Assembly (NCBI RefSeq): GCF_013415125.1
Contig: NZ_JACCDE010000036.1
Location: 1 to 50,277, forward strand
DNA: 50,277 nt
DNA from: Vreelandella glaciei
Lineage (GTDB): Bacteria > Pseudomonadota > Gammaproteobacteria > Pseudomonadales > Halomonadaceae
Direction: 5' to 3'
A program made the position numbers and the translations under genes. Position 1 is the stretch's first letter. The number at the start of each line of letters is the position of its first letter. Positions 8,603 through 17,073 of this stretch are shown here, piece by piece. The notes under the pieces are model-generated. The model saw nothing but the letters and a program-made list of their open reading frames with translations. It was not told where the DNA came from and made no database searches.

Positions 8603-8632
8603 CATTTAATGAAGCTGTTTGTTGAGTATGAC

Positions 8633-8664
8633 GCCGCCTAAGCTAACGCTTAGGCGGCTTTTTT
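8633..8664. terminator. Terminator shared by the YqaE-like gene and the deaminase gene
   Basis: A perfect 11-bp stem, GCCGCCTAAGC / GCTTAGGCGGC, with a TAAC loop and six T residues on the + strand. It overlaps the last codons and stop of the converging deaminase gene. Confidence 0.9.
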
Positions 8665-9146
8665 GTGACATTAACTAAGGCGTGTCGACGCTGATGCAAT
8701 GCATGCACGCTCTCATCAAGCTCTGGAATAGGGCCTTCTACCTTCAGCCCGGGTACCACCTTTTGAATAGGCAAAGTGGCAACAGGTGGCGGCCCAACCC
8801 CTAAATCCGCTAGCCATTCACTTAGCTGCTCTGATGAGCTCGCATAAACAATGCGCCCCAGCCCTACCCAGCCATGAGCAGCAGCGCACATGGGGCAATG
8901 TTCGCCTGAAGTATAGACAGACGCCGCTGCTCGCGCTTCTGGCGTCATATGCTGTGCTGCCCAGCGTGCCAGAGCAAACTCCGGGTGTTGGGTGGAGTCA
9001 CCACCGGCAATGCGGTTACGGTCCTCTGCCAACACGTCACCGTCAGCACTTACTAGCACACTCCCAAAGGGCTCATCGCCCGCCTCAAGGGCCTCTTCAG
9101 CCAGTTCAATGGCACGTCTCAGATAGATGAGTTCTCGATCATTCAT
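8643..9146 (-). CDS. Nucleoside/guanine deaminase family protein
   Basis: 167 residues of the cytidine-deaminase-like fold (CMP/dCMP deaminase zinc-binding family). The zinc site is visible: HPE at about residues 54-56 supplies the His ligand and catalytic Glu (HAE in most relatives), and CPMC at about 83-86 supplies two Cys ligands. The N-terminal GDEPFGSVLV is the substrate-loop motif of this family. The HPE variant and the ASVYTSGEHCPMCAAAHGW stretch resemble guanine deaminase-like and nucleoside deaminases rather than tRNA-adenosine deaminase TadA. The substrate cannot be assigned from sequence alone. AAAGGAG precedes the ATG. Its stop codon lies inside the terminator it shares with the YqaE-like gene. 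Confidence 0.82.
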   Translation of the reverse strand: MNDRELIYLRRAIELAEEALEAGDEPFGSVLVSADGDVLAEDRNRIAGGDSTQHPEFALARWAAQHMTPEARAAASVYTSGEHCPMCAAAHGWVGLGRIVYASSSEQLSEWLADLGVGPPPVATLPIQKVVPGLKVEGPIPELDESVHALHQRRHALVNVTKKPPKR

Positions 9147-9195
9147 CGCGAGTTCTCCTTTAAATCAACAGCGCTGACTTACTACCCCTTTCTTA

Positions 9196-10458
9196 CTACA
9201 CCTTTGCCGTTGCAGGCGTATCTTCCAGAGGCGTCTCTTTCAACGCTTCGCCTTCGCTTTGAGCGATAACGGAGGTACCCACTAAATCGCCTGTCACGTT
9301 AAGCGCCGTAGCTCCCATTCCCACCAGTGCATCGATAGCGGTAAGCAGCGCAACCGTCTCTATTGGCAGCCCCACTTGAGCAAACACCGTGGCGATCATA
9401 ATGATTCCCGCGCCTGGCACGCCTGCGGTACCCACCGACACCAACGTGCCAATCAGCACTATCTGCACCATGCTAATGAAATCCAGCGGTGCGCCAATCA
9501 CATTGGCCGCAAAGACCGCCGAAATGGCGATACGAATCGCCGCACCATCCATATTTAACGTAGCGCCTAATGGCAGACTGAAGCCGTAGATACTTTTGGA
9601 AATCCCTAAACGGTGGGCCGCATTAATGGTGAGTGGTAATGTTCCCGAACTACTTTGGGTCGCAAATGCTGTCGCCATCGGCGTGCGGGCCTCACGAAAG
9701 AAAGTGCGTAACTTCACACCAAACAGCCGCATGATGCCGCAATAAATCAGCAAATGAGCGGCGAGTGCGATATACAGCACCACCACCATATCGCCCAACG
9801 ATAGCAACGTTTCCAACCCCTGCTGGCTTACCGTTTCGGCGACAATCGCAAACACGCCGATGGGCACGTAGTGCAAGACGCCAGACATCACTTTTAAGGT
9901 GACCTCATTGAGCGCTTCAATCACCTCATACAAACGTTCGCCCATCGCCTGCTGGTGTTCCGATTGACGCATTTTTAACAAGGCGATGCCGAACACCAGC
10001 GCCGTAAAAATAATACCCAGCATATTGAGCTCGGCGAATGCACCAATGATGTTATTAGGCACGATATTAAGTAGCGTATCGACCACACCGGGGTTGTCGG
10101 GCACCGAGAAACTAGCCTGTTCGTCCAGCCTCATTCCGCTACCTGGGTTAAACAGGGTAGCGATGATTAAACCCACCGTGATCGCTAATGCTGATGACGC
10201 TAAATAGTAGCCGAATACCTTGCCGCCAATACGTCCTGCACTGCCTTCCCTTGACTGATTCACCCCCACCATCAGCGTAAACAGCACAATCGGAACAATC
10301 AGAAAAGTAAGCAGCCGAAGTAGTATATCGCCCAGTGGCGCCAACCAGACCGCTACCGGCTCACCACCCATCAACCCGACCAAAACGCCCAGCACCAGTG
10401 CGATGGTGACGCGTAAAATCAACGACGCCTGTGAATAGGCTTTCCATATGCGAGTCAT
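9196..10458 (-). CDS. Dicarboxylate/amino acid:cation symporter (DAACS family)
   Basis: 420 residues, an eight-helix inner membrane secondary carrier of the GltP/GltT/TcyP superfamily, importing dicarboxylates or amino acids with Na+ or H+. Visible landmarks are the first hairpin motif SSSGTLPLTINAAHRLG (about 270), the TM7 motif GATLNMDGAA (NMDG cation site) and the TM8 motif ALNVTGDLVGT. The segment AIDALVGMGATALNV differs from the acidic-substrate carriers, which have a DRFRT motif with substrate-binding Asp/Arg, and is closer to the IDPLxxMGRTALNV form recalled from cystine carriers such as TcyP. Glutamate/aspartate transport is therefore not safe to assume. AGGGA precedes the ATG. The gene lies 49 bases downstream of the deaminase gene and may share its antisense neighbourhood without being in its operon. 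Confidence 0.88.
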   Translation of the reverse strand: MTRIWKAYSQASLILRVTIALVLGVLVGLMGGEPVAVWLAPLGDILLRLLTFLIVPIVLFTLMVGVNQSREGSAGRIGGKVFGYYLASSALAITVGLIIATLFNPGSGMRLDEQASFSVPDNPGVVDTLLNIVPNNIIGAFAELNMLGIIFTALVFGIALLKMRQSEHQQAMGERLYEVIEALNEVTLKVMSGVLHYVPIGVFAIVAETVSQQGLETLLSLGDMVVVLYIALAAHLLIYCGIMRLFGVKLRTFFREARTPMATAFATQSSSGTLPLTINAAHRLGISKSIYGFSLPLGATLNMDGAAIRIAISAVFAANVIGAPLDFISMVQIVLIGTLVSVGTAGVPGAGIIMIATVFAQVGLPIETVALLTAIDALVGMGATALNVTGDLVGTSVIAQSEGEALKETPLEDTPATAKV

Positions 10459-10798
10459 TTAAGTCCCTATAGGTTTGCATGTGTGAGCAGGTCTAATTTG
10501 AGAAGCATGTACCCCACTTATACATCTCATTCTATTAGTGTGGCACAGCGATATCGACAAGAGAGGAAGGCGGGAGAAACAGCCCCTATCACTGTCGAAG
10601 GCCCGTTGGCTTTTTATAGAGTGCAGCCTCCTCAAACACGCACAGCCTTGTGCATGTTTGTTAATTTAGCGATTACTTTATGGAAACCGATGGCGTTAAA
10701 TACCCTCATTCAAGCATTGAGGTATTGCTGGCACTAATGAAGCCCTTTGCAACTAACGTATCAAGTCAGATTATCTTTACAAGAAAAGGAGTTTTCGC
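10459..10798. other. Intergenic region without a recognised gene
   Basis: 340 bases between the divergent symporter and lipoprotein genes. It should carry both promoters, but I cannot identify convincing hexamers. The short open frame at 10483-10737 has no ribosome site and a composition unlike a real protein, and I do not call it. Confidence 0.5.
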
Positions 10799-11287
10799 AT
10801 GCGATTTTCTATCACCTGTTTAACGGTATCCACATTGGCGCTAATGACAGCGGGCTGCGCGCAACATTCCGCCACGACCAGCGAAAATAGCCTAGCTGAA
10901 ATCCGTTATGAAGTAGGCCCTTGCTACGGTACCTGCCCTGTCTATAGCGTTACGGTTGAGGCGGATGGTACAACCCGCTACACAGGTGGACGTCACACTG
11001 CCGTGGAAGGTGAGCACACTCAGGCAGGCAATATGACTGTTTTTCATTCGCTACAAGAGCGACTAGCTGCCATGCAACCCGACATGGGCACAACGCAGCA
11101 AACTCTTGATTGCGAACCCCGCGCCTCCGACCTGCCACACTACACAGTGACCTGGGTTAACCAGGATGGCGCACAAGCGGTGCTTGAACACGATACGGGC
11201 TGTCACTCTGAAAACGGTCGCGAACGAACTGAGATTCTAAGGAGCCTCAATGCAGAGCTTGGCATTGAAAATTGGGTACAACAGTAA
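10799..11287 (+). CDS. DUF6438 domain lipoprotein
   Basis: 162 residues. The N-terminus is a lipoprotein signal peptide with lipobox MTAGC (Cys at residue 20), so the product is probably anchored in the outer membrane. The mature part begins EIRYEVGPCYGTCPVYSVTVEADG, the hallmark of DUF6438, with paired cysteines CYGTC; two further cysteines (LDCEP and DTGCHS) could make disulfides in the periplasm. The family has no established function. AAAAGGAG lies just before the ATG. It is followed by a small gene 65 bases downstream on the same strand. Confidence 0.82.
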   Translation: MRFSITCLTVSTLALMTAGCAQHSATTSENSLAEIRYEVGPCYGTCPVYSVTVEADGTTRYTGGRHTAVEGEHTQAGNMTVFHSLQERLAAMQPDMGTTQQTLDCEPRASDLPHYTVTWVNQDGAQAVLEHDTGCHSENGRERTEILRSLNAELGIENWVQQ

Positions 11288-11352
11288 GTGTAATAGTCAG
11301 TGCATAATCACTGATGGCAGCTAACACGCGATATCTTTGTCAAGGAGCGCCA

Positions 11353-11568
11353 ATGCATACGATCAATCCGAGTAAGCTACACCACAGCAAATGGACGGCT
11401 GCACAGCCAAGCAATAAAGAGAAGCACTTTATGGTTACCCAGTTGCTGCGCGATGAAGAAGAGAACGTAGTAGAGGTCGTGCTTGAGGCTATTTATACTC
11501 ATCGCGAGCTCATTGTGCCGTGGCAAAGCTTAAAAGATGACAGCGTGTGGAAAGTGGGCTGGCAATAG
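11353..11568 (+). CDS. Small Trp-rich protein, DUF2389 (TIGR02450) family
   Basis: 71 residues starting at the ATG at 11353, chosen because AAGGAGC precedes it; an upstream in-frame start lacks a ribosome site. The sequence MHTINPSKLHHSKWTAAQP, then NKEKHFMVTQL and the ending LKDDSVWKVGWQ are the conserved blocks of this small family, which is widespread in gammaproteobacteria and has several invariant tryptophans. No function is established. There is no signal peptide, so it is presumably cytoplasmic. It may be cotranscribed with the DUF6438 gene (65-base gap). Confidence 0.8.
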   Translation: MHTINPSKLHHSKWTAAQPSNKEKHFMVTQLLRDEEENVVEVVLEAIYTHRELIVPWQSLKDDSVWKVGWQ

Positions 11569-11823
11569 AGGCATTATAGTAAGCGCAAAGGTAAGATAAT
11601 CAACAAAGGGTTTGACACGAGCTACAATTCATGACACTGTAGCGACAGTTGGTTAGCAAGCAAGCATGGTTTCAGAAGTGTACGAAAAAGATTTAGAAAT
11701 GTACGAGATAGACGTGTACAAAATCTTTCGGCAAGACTGTAATTGTATTCCTTGTTTTATCCGCTATTAATCTGGGTGATACCAGGAACTTTACAAAGCG
11801 CATTGCGCGAAAGGATTTTTACT

Positions 11824-12030
11824 ATGTCTACTGGCACAGTTAAGTGGTTCAACGATACTAAAGGCTTCGGTTTTATTGCTCCTTCTGACGGCGGCGATGA
11901 CCTGTTTGCCCATTTCTCTGAAATTCAAGCAGACGGCTTCAAAACCCTGCAAGAAGGCGCTAACGTTTCTTTTGACGTTACCCAGGGCAAGAAAGGCCTT
12001 CAAGCTTCAAACATCAAGCAAATTTCCTAA
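11824..12030 (+). CDS. CspA-family cold shock protein
   Basis: 68 residues, a single OB-fold cold shock domain. RNP1 (KGFGFIAP) and RNP2 (LFAHFSEI) single-stranded nucleic acid binding motifs are intact, and the N-terminal TGTVKWFNDTKGFG is canonical. It binds RNA or ssDNA and acts as an RNA chaperone and antiterminator. AAAGGA precedes the ATG. The 255 bases upstream are free of genes and suit the long structured 5' leader typical of cspA-type genes. Two hairpins follow the gene. Whether it is cold-induced or constitutive cannot be told. Confidence 0.95.
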   Translation: MSTGTVKWFNDTKGFGFIAPSDGGDDLFAHFSEIQADGFKTLQEGANVSFDVTQGKKGLQASNIKQIS

Positions 12031-12068
12031 GTCCAAGCCTCTCAAGGCTTAACGCTTTAGAATTTGCT

Positions 12069-12114
12069 CGAACCTTCCAAGGTTCGGATAACAGGGCCCG
12101 CTTATGCGGGCCTT
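12069..12114 (+). terminator. Double hairpin terminator after the cold shock gene
   Basis: CGAACCT-TCCA-AGGTTCG (12069-12086) is followed by GGCCCGC-TTAT-GCGGGCC (12095-12112) and a weak T-rich tail (TTGTTG). The second hairpin is the likely terminator. Confidence 0.7.
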
Positions 12115-12170
12115 GTTGCGTTTGGGCATATTAAAACTGAGCGTTTAGAGCAGACGACGTCACCCCATCT

Positions 12171-13030
12171 TCAGATGCATCCGGGTTTAGAGTCTGAAGT
12201 TACTCTATCGTTTTTTAACGCAAGTTGCGCAGCATAGGCGGAAGGCGTTAACCCTCCCAGTCCCTTCTTCGGTCCTTCCTCGTTGTATTCCCGTCGCCAC
12301 GCCTCGATGATGACCCTCGCGTGATGAAGGTTGGTGAACCAATGCTTATTTAGACATTCATCCCGAAAGCGCCCATTGAACGATTCGATGTAGGCGTTTT
12401 GGTTGGGTTTTCCAGGTTCGATTAAAAACAGGACAACGCCACGTAGATGTGCCCATGTCAGCATGGCACGCCCGCAGAATTCCTTGCCATAGTACGAATG
12501 GCGCTAGGTAGGCCACGTTGTATAGCCAGATGATCCAGTATCCGTGTTAACGACAGTCCGCCAATGGCACGGTCAGGCACGATAGCCACAGCTTCATGGG
12601 TAGCGTCGTCGATAACGGTGAGGTTCTTGATAACGCGCCCTTCCGCCGTACGGTCAAACACAAAATCCATTGACCAGACTTGATTGGCGGCACCAGGGCG
12701 GCCTAGTGGCTTACGCTCAGACGTGGGAACCGTCTTACGCTTGCGGCGTTTTACCTGCAACCGAGTAGCTGCGTAGAGGCGCTCGACGCGCTTATAACTG
12801 ACCTGTTCACCGGCTTGACGCAGCTTCAGATAGATCATGCCAGCGCCGTAGCGACGATGTCGATTTGCCAAGGCAACAATGCGTTCACGCAATGGCCCAT
12901 TGCGGTCAGGCGCCGATTGATAGCGCAATGCACTGGCACTCATACGAAGGACACGGAGCGCTCGGCGCTCACTCAGACCACGTGTCACCATGAAACGCAC
13001 CTCATCTCGGCGTGCAGGGGCGCTCACCAC
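12171..13030 (-). pseudogene. IS3-family transposase OrfB, frameshifted
   Basis: Catalytic subunit of the IS3 transposase (HTH_21 plus rve integrase core). The 5' part (12458-13030) reads normally from SAPARRDEVRFMV through the first catalytic Asp (WSMDFVFD) to LPSAIRT. The sequence then shifts frame at 12490/12491: where relatives read RTDNGKEFCGRAMLTW, this copy reads RTMARNSAG and stops. A four-base deletion (GACA) explains this exactly and also removes the second Asp of the DDE triad. The 3' part (12171-12464) continues in another frame with the catalytic Glu (ESFNGRFRDECLN). The product cannot be active. Confidence 0.92.
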
Positions 13031-13293
13031 TTTTTTCTCAGCGCCTCGCGTGTGACCTCCATTTCCAGTAGTAATTCGGCGAGCAGCTTTTTTAATCGCG
13101 TATTTTCAGTTTCGAGTTCTTTAAGTCGCTTGGCCTCAGGGACTCTCATGCCGCCAAACTTGCTGCGCCATAAATAGTAACTGGCTTCTGAGAAGCCGTG
13201 TCGACGGGATAGATCCTTAATGGGCAGTCCCGCTTCTGCTTCGCCCAGGAAACCAATGGTCTGCTCTTCGCTGAAACGCTTCTTCATATCCAA
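13024..13293 (-). CDS. IS3-family transposase OrfA
   Basis: 89 residues: helix-turn-helix (KRFSEEQTIGFLGEAEAG, then LSRRHGFSEASYYLWRSKFGG) followed by a leucine-zipper-like coiled coil (KRLKELETENTRLKKLLAELL). It ends EVTREALRKKW, standard for IS407-group OrfA, and binds the IS ends. The frame is intact. The 3' end carries A-AAA-AAG (13030-13036, minus strand), the usual slippery heptamer for -1 frameshifting into OrfB, whose frame overlaps by seven bases. The partner OrfB is broken, so this protein has no working transposase here. Confidence 0.9.
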   Translation of the reverse strand: MDMKKRFSEEQTIGFLGEAEAGLPIKDLSRRHGFSEASYYLWRSKFGGMRVPEAKRLKELETENTRLKKLLAELLLEMEVTREALRKKW

Positions 13294-13398
13294 TCTCCTT
13301 ACGCATAGGATCAGACTCTAAAGTGTAGCGCTACTCAATCTGGGGGTGACGTCGGCCCTACTACCGTTACTCGGAATGCCGGCACGCGCTGTGTAATT

Positions 13399-13707
13399 CG
13401 CACCACGTCGCGCAACCTGCTGGAACGCCTCCAGGCTTATGAGGATGACGTGTTGCGCTTCCTCGACGCCCCTGTAGCTCCCTTCACCAACAACCTGGGG
13501 GAGCGTGATCTGCGAATGACCAAGGTTCAGCATAAAATCTCGTGCTGTTTTCGCGCCCGGGAGGCCGCCGAGATTTTATGCCGGATGCGCAGCGTCCTCT
13601 CGACTGCGGTCAAGCAAGGGGTGGCGGCGCATACCGCACTGGAGCAGCTATTTGCTGGTGAAGTGCCGGACTTCATGCGACAGGACACCCTGAATCAGGC
13701 TGCGTGA
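13399..13707 (+). pseudogene. IS66-family transposase, C-terminal fragment
   Basis: About 100 codons with the recognisable end of IS66 TnpC: SRNLLERLQAYEDDVLRFLDAP, then PFTNNLGERDLRMTKVQHKIS, then CCFRAREAAEILCRMRSVLST. This matches the usual pattern of PF03050 and its C-terminal domain, including the catalytic-region Glu of NNxxERDLR. The first several hundred residues are gone and the fragment has no start codon. It abuts the IS3 right end, so the IS3 insertion or a linked deletion probably removed the rest. Confidence 0.82.
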
Positions 13708-14304
13708 GCTGAATAGTTACGCCCTGGACAACGTTATCAATAACCCACAGCGCCCGTTGGTGGCAGTTTTCGGCGGCGCCAAAATAGCGGACAAGCTCGA
13801 AGCTATCAATGCCCTCATCGGCCGCGCCGAGCAGGTTTTGATTGGCGGTGCGATGGCCTATACGTTCCTGCGGGCCTGTGAGATTCTCGAGAAGGCCGGT
13901 GACAAACTGCTTCTGCCCACAGACCATGTCATGGGTATGGAGAAAGAGACACGTACAGGCAGAGAAATCATCGGCAACTGGATGAGGATGGACATCGGGC
14001 CGGATGGCGACTTCGACGGCAAGGTGGCCGCCATCGAGAAACTGGACCGCGCAATTCCCCGGATGATGGAACTGCAACTGGATGTCATTGTGGTAACGGG
14101 AGATCACAGCACTCCCAGCGCCATGGCATGCCACAGCTGGCATCCGGTACCGGTTCTGATCCGCGCGAACACCTGCCGGGTGGACAGCGTCGAGGTCTTC
14201 GACGAAACTGCCTGTGCTGGCGGCGGGCTTGGTCACCTGCCGGTAAAACATCTTATTACCCTGGCGCTGGCCCACGCCGGCCACTACAAAAATACGGGGC
14301 CTGA
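13706..14304 (+). pseudogene. Chimeric remnant: phosphoglycerate kinase joined in frame to ApgM-type phosphoglycerate mutase
   Basis: The frame opens at the IS66 stop and has no start of its own. Its first half is phosphoglycerate kinase: NPQRPLVAVFGGAKIADKLEAI, LIGGAMAYTFLRA, then LLLPTDHVMG and WMRMDIGPDG. The N-terminal domain of about 180 residues is missing, and about 20 residues are absent between TFLRA and EILEKAGD. From about 14008 it becomes the C-terminus of a cofactor-independent phosphoglycerate mutase of the archaeal ApgM type: GKVAAIEKLDRAIPRM, VIVVTGDHSTPSAM and CHSWHPVPVL (metal-binding Asp/His). A deletion between adjacent pgk and apgM genes would produce this fusion. The reading frame then runs on past the natural ApgM end to a stop at 14456-14458, overlapping the ATPase gene. 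Neither enzyme is complete. Confidence 0.78.
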
Positions 14305-14346
14305 AGGCCAGCACCGAACTAGACCGGTCTTTAGAGGAAGTTTCCA

Positions 14347-17046
14347 GTGGGTTCGAAAAGCGGAAAGAGAAGGGACTCTCCCGAAAAAAACTCGTGGCAC
14401 GCCGTCGACGTCGAAGACGCTCTGGCGGAATTCGGCGTCCGGAAGAAAAATGGATTGACGGAGGATGAGGCCCAGGAGCGATTGAAGCGCTACGGCCCGA
14501 ATCAGCTACGGGTGGCCCAAAGCCAGCCCTGGTGGCGGATTCTTCTGGGACAGTTTCAGAGTATCGTTATCTACCTGCTGGGCGGCGCCGCCGTTCTGGC
14601 GTTTGCCACCGGCCGCCTGCCGGAAGGATTTGCCGTCCTGGCGGTGCTGCTGGTCAATACCACTATTGGCTTTGTAAGCGAATGGAAGGCGGTACGATCC
14701 ATGGCCGCCCTGCGCCGATTGGGAGAACACATGACCCGGGTGCGCCGGGAAGGCAGCGAGCGGGAGACTGCCGCATCGGAAATCGTGCCAGGCGATATTG
14801 TACTGCTGGAGGCCGGCGACCTGGTCCCCGCCGATCTGCGGTTGCTGGAAGCGGAACACCTGAGAGTCAACGAAGCACCGCTTACCGGTGAGTCAGTTGC
14901 GGTGAGCAAACTGACCGATACCCTGGCCTCGGATACTGACCTCGCCGATCGCAACAACATGCTCTACAAGGGCACCAGCATCGCCGACGGTACTGCAGTG
15001 GGTGTTGCAGCGGCAACTGGCTCGGAGACGGAACTGGGCCGGGTGTCGGCGCTTGCGGAATCGGCTGAGGGAACCGTTACACCATTGCAGCAGCGGCTGG
15101 ATCAACTGGGGCGCCGCCTCGCCATATTAACCGTTCTTATTGCCATCGTGGTCGCCGCGATAGGTTTTCTGGTGCGGGAGCAACAGGCCGCGCTGGTGAT
15201 CGAGACGGCGTTGGCCCTTGGTGTGGCTGCCATTCCTGAAGGCCTTCCTATCGTCGCCACCATTGCCCTCGCCCGCGGCATGTACCTGATGGCGGCCCGC
15301 AACGCGCTGGTAAACCAACTCACTGCGGTGGAAACGCTGGGGGCAACCCGGGTGATCTTTTCGGACAAGACCGGCACGCTGACGGAAAACCGGATGTGGC
15401 TACACAAAATCGTCACCCCCAATGGCGATCTCGTGCTGGAGGAAACCGGCACTGGCGAGGCGCTGGAAGACAAGGAGGGGATTCGCCGTGTCCTGGAGGT
15501 GGGCCTGCTCTGTAATGGTGCCTCCCTCGATCAGCAACAGGGAGAGGACAATCCCCGCGGCGATCCCACTGAAGTCGCGCTGCTGGCGGGAGGAAAAGAC
15601 CTGGGGCTGGAACGGGAATCGTTGCTGGAAGAGCGACCCGAGGCCCGGGTGGAACAATTCGAGCCCCGGCTCAAGAAGATGGCCACCTTTCACCGCGATG
15701 AGGGCCAGTATTACGTGGCGGTGAAAGGCGCTCCCGAGGCGGTGCTGGATGTCTGCACCGACATCATGACAGATGACGGCACCAAGCCATTGGATGACGA
15801 GACACGCAGCCAATGGGTAGAACGCGCCAGCCAACTGGCAAGCGAGGGTATGCGACTTCTGGCAATGGCCGAGAAAAGGGCGGAAACCAAGGATTCCGAT
15901 CCCTATGAAGATCTGTGCTTCCTCGGCCTTACCGGGTTGCTTGACCCACCCCGCGAAAACGTCAAAAAGGCGATAGACACCTGTCAAGCGGCGGGTATCC
16001 GGGTGGAGATGGTGACCGGCGATCAAATAGAGACCGCCACAGCGATCGCCCGGGCCGTGGGGATTGTCGGGGGCAAGGATGACCCGGAGACCATCGGCAT
16101 GCTGGGACGCGATATCGGTTCCCCCGACGATATCGACGAGGACCAGCAGGAGAAGATCTACCGTGCCAACATCTTTGCGAGGGTGAGCCCTGAGCAGAAG
16201 CTCGATCTGGTGACTATTTATCAGAATCGGGGCGAGATCGTGGCAATGACCGGTGACGGCGTCAATGACGCCCCCGCTCTGAAAAAGGCGGACATCGGCA
16301 TTGCCATGGGCAAACGGGGCACTGAGGCGGCCAGGCAGGTCGCTGACATGGTGCTGAAAGATGACGCCTTTGAAACTATCGTGGCGGCGGTGCGACAGGG
16401 AAGGGTCATTTTCGGCAACATCCGCAAATCCGTCATATTCATGCTCACCACCAATGTGGCCGAAGTGCTGGCGGTTGCCATAGCCATCGGCGCCGGGTGG
16501 CCTCTGCCGCTGCTTCCTCTGCAGATTCTTTATCTCAATGTGCTCACCGATGTGTTTCCGGCTCTCGCTCTGGGGCTGGGGCCGGCCAGCGGAAATGAGA
16601 TGGAAGACCCACCCCGCAGCCCCCGGGAATCCGTGCTGACCCGGGCCCACTGGACTGAAATCACGGGATTTGCTGCCTTGATGGCAGCGTGTGTGCTGGT
16701 CGCTCTGCTGCTGGCAGACCACTGGCTGGGGTTGACGGAACTGGAAGCGGTAACGGTTTCTTTTCTGACTCTGGCCTTCGGCAAGCTCTGGTTTACATTC
16801 GTTCTGCGGAGCCCGAAATCCCCTATTCTGCGCAATGAGATAACGCGCAATCCTTGGGTATGGGGAGCGCTGGCAATGTGCGTCGTGTTGCTGGCGGCCG
16901 CGGTATACCTACCGTTGCTATCTGGCCTGCTCCGAACCCAGCCCCTAGGCTGGCAGCCCTGGCTTCTGATTCTGGCAATGAGTGTCATTCCCCTGCTGGT
17001 GGGACAAACAGTTCGGGAGATACAGCGGCGCCGGATGTCTGGATAA
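14347..17046 (+). CDS. P-type cation-transporting ATPase (type II, PacL/PMA1-like)
   Basis: 899 residues, full length. Order: N-terminal cation ATPase domain (about 17-85, SWHAVDVEDALAEFGV), TM1-2, actuator domain with LTGES, TM3-4 with AAIPEGLP, phosphorylation motif DKTGT (Asp340), nucleotide-binding domain with KGAPEAVL, hinge TGDGVNDAPALKKADIGIAMG, and six C-terminal helices. TM5 FMLTTNVAEV and TM6 NVLTDVFPALALGLGPA fit type II pumps (Ca2+, Na+ or Mn2+ export); the ion cannot be fixed from sequence. The GTG start at 14347 is preceded by AGAGGAAG. The product starts within the runaway frame of the pgk/apgM remnant and is probably cut off from its native promoter region. It is the best-preserved gene of this part of the island. 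Linked glycolytic enzymes suggest the ancestral cluster was metabolic or stress related (inference). Confidence 0.9.
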   Translation: MGSKSGKRRDSPEKNSWHAVDVEDALAEFGVRKKNGLTEDEAQERLKRYGPNQLRVAQSQPWWRILLGQFQSIVIYLLGGAAVLAFATGRLPEGFAVLAVLLVNTTIGFVSEWKAVRSMAALRRLGEHMTRVRREGSERETAASEIVPGDIVLLEAGDLVPADLRLLEAEHLRVNEAPLTGESVAVSKLTDTLASDTDLADRNNMLYKGTSIADGTAVGVAAATGSETELGRVSALAESAEGTVTPLQQRLDQLGRRLAILTVLIAIVVAAIGFLVREQQAALVIETALALGVAAIPEGLPIVATIALARGMYLMAARNALVNQLTAVETLGATRVIFSDKTGTLTENRMWLHKIVTPNGDLVLEETGTGEALEDKEGIRRVLEVGLLCNGASLDQQQGEDNPRGDPTEVALLAGGKDLGLERESLLEERPEARVEQFEPRLKKMATFHRDEGQYYVAVKGAPEAVLDVCTDIMTDDGTKPLDDETRSQWVERASQLASEGMRLLAMAEKRAETKDSDPYEDLCFLGLTGLLDPPRENVKKAIDTCQAAGIRVEMVTGDQIETATAIARAVGIVGGKDDPETIGMLGRDIGSPDDIDEDQQEKIYRANIFARVSPEQKLDLVTIYQNRGEIVAMTGDGVNDAPALKKADIGIAMGKRGTEAARQVADMVLKDDAFETIVAAVRQGRVIFGNIRKSVIFMLTTNVAEVLAVAIAIGAGWPLPLLPLQILYLNVLTDVFPALALGLGPASGNEMEDPPRSPRESVLTRAHWTEITGFAALMAACVLVALLLADHWLGLTELEAVTVSFLTLAFGKLWFTFVLRSPKSPILRNEITRNPWVWGALAMCVVLLAAAVYLPLLSGLLRTQPLGWQPWLLILAMSVIPLLVGQTVREIQRRRMSG

Positions 17047-17073
17047 AAGGTTCTTCGTCACTTCATATGGATT

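Larger units (their letters stand above)
12155..13354 (-). mobile_element. IS3-family element (IS407-like), inactivated
   Basis: About 1.2 kb bounded by perfect 12-bp inverted repeats CGACGTCACCCC (12155-12166) and GGGGTGACGTCG (13343-13354); the repeat continues imperfectly for about 20 bases. A second inner inverted repeat is TTTAGAGTCT (12186-12195) / AGACTCTAAA (13313-13322). Two transposase frames on the minus strand are in the usual IS3 arrangement. No target-site duplication is evident. The right end abuts an IS66 fragment. A four-base deletion inactivates orfB. Confidence 0.88.

Noticed and set aside
12147..13362. Target-site duplication around the IS3 element
   Set aside because: The bases just outside the two inverted repeats (CAGA at the left, GCCC at the right) do not match; the right side has been rearranged against the IS66 fragment.
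13673..14314. 213-codon minus-strand frame over the pgk/apgM remnant
   Set aside because: The sense strand shows clear PGK and ApgM motifs; the antisense frame matches no family and is an artefact of G+C-rich codons.
15400..16722. Long open frame (440 codons) on the strand opposite the P-type ATPase
   Set aside because: It mirrors codon bias of the ATPase, has low-complexity His/Gln-rich sequence and no ribosome site or known motif, while the sense strand encodes a full conserved ATPase.
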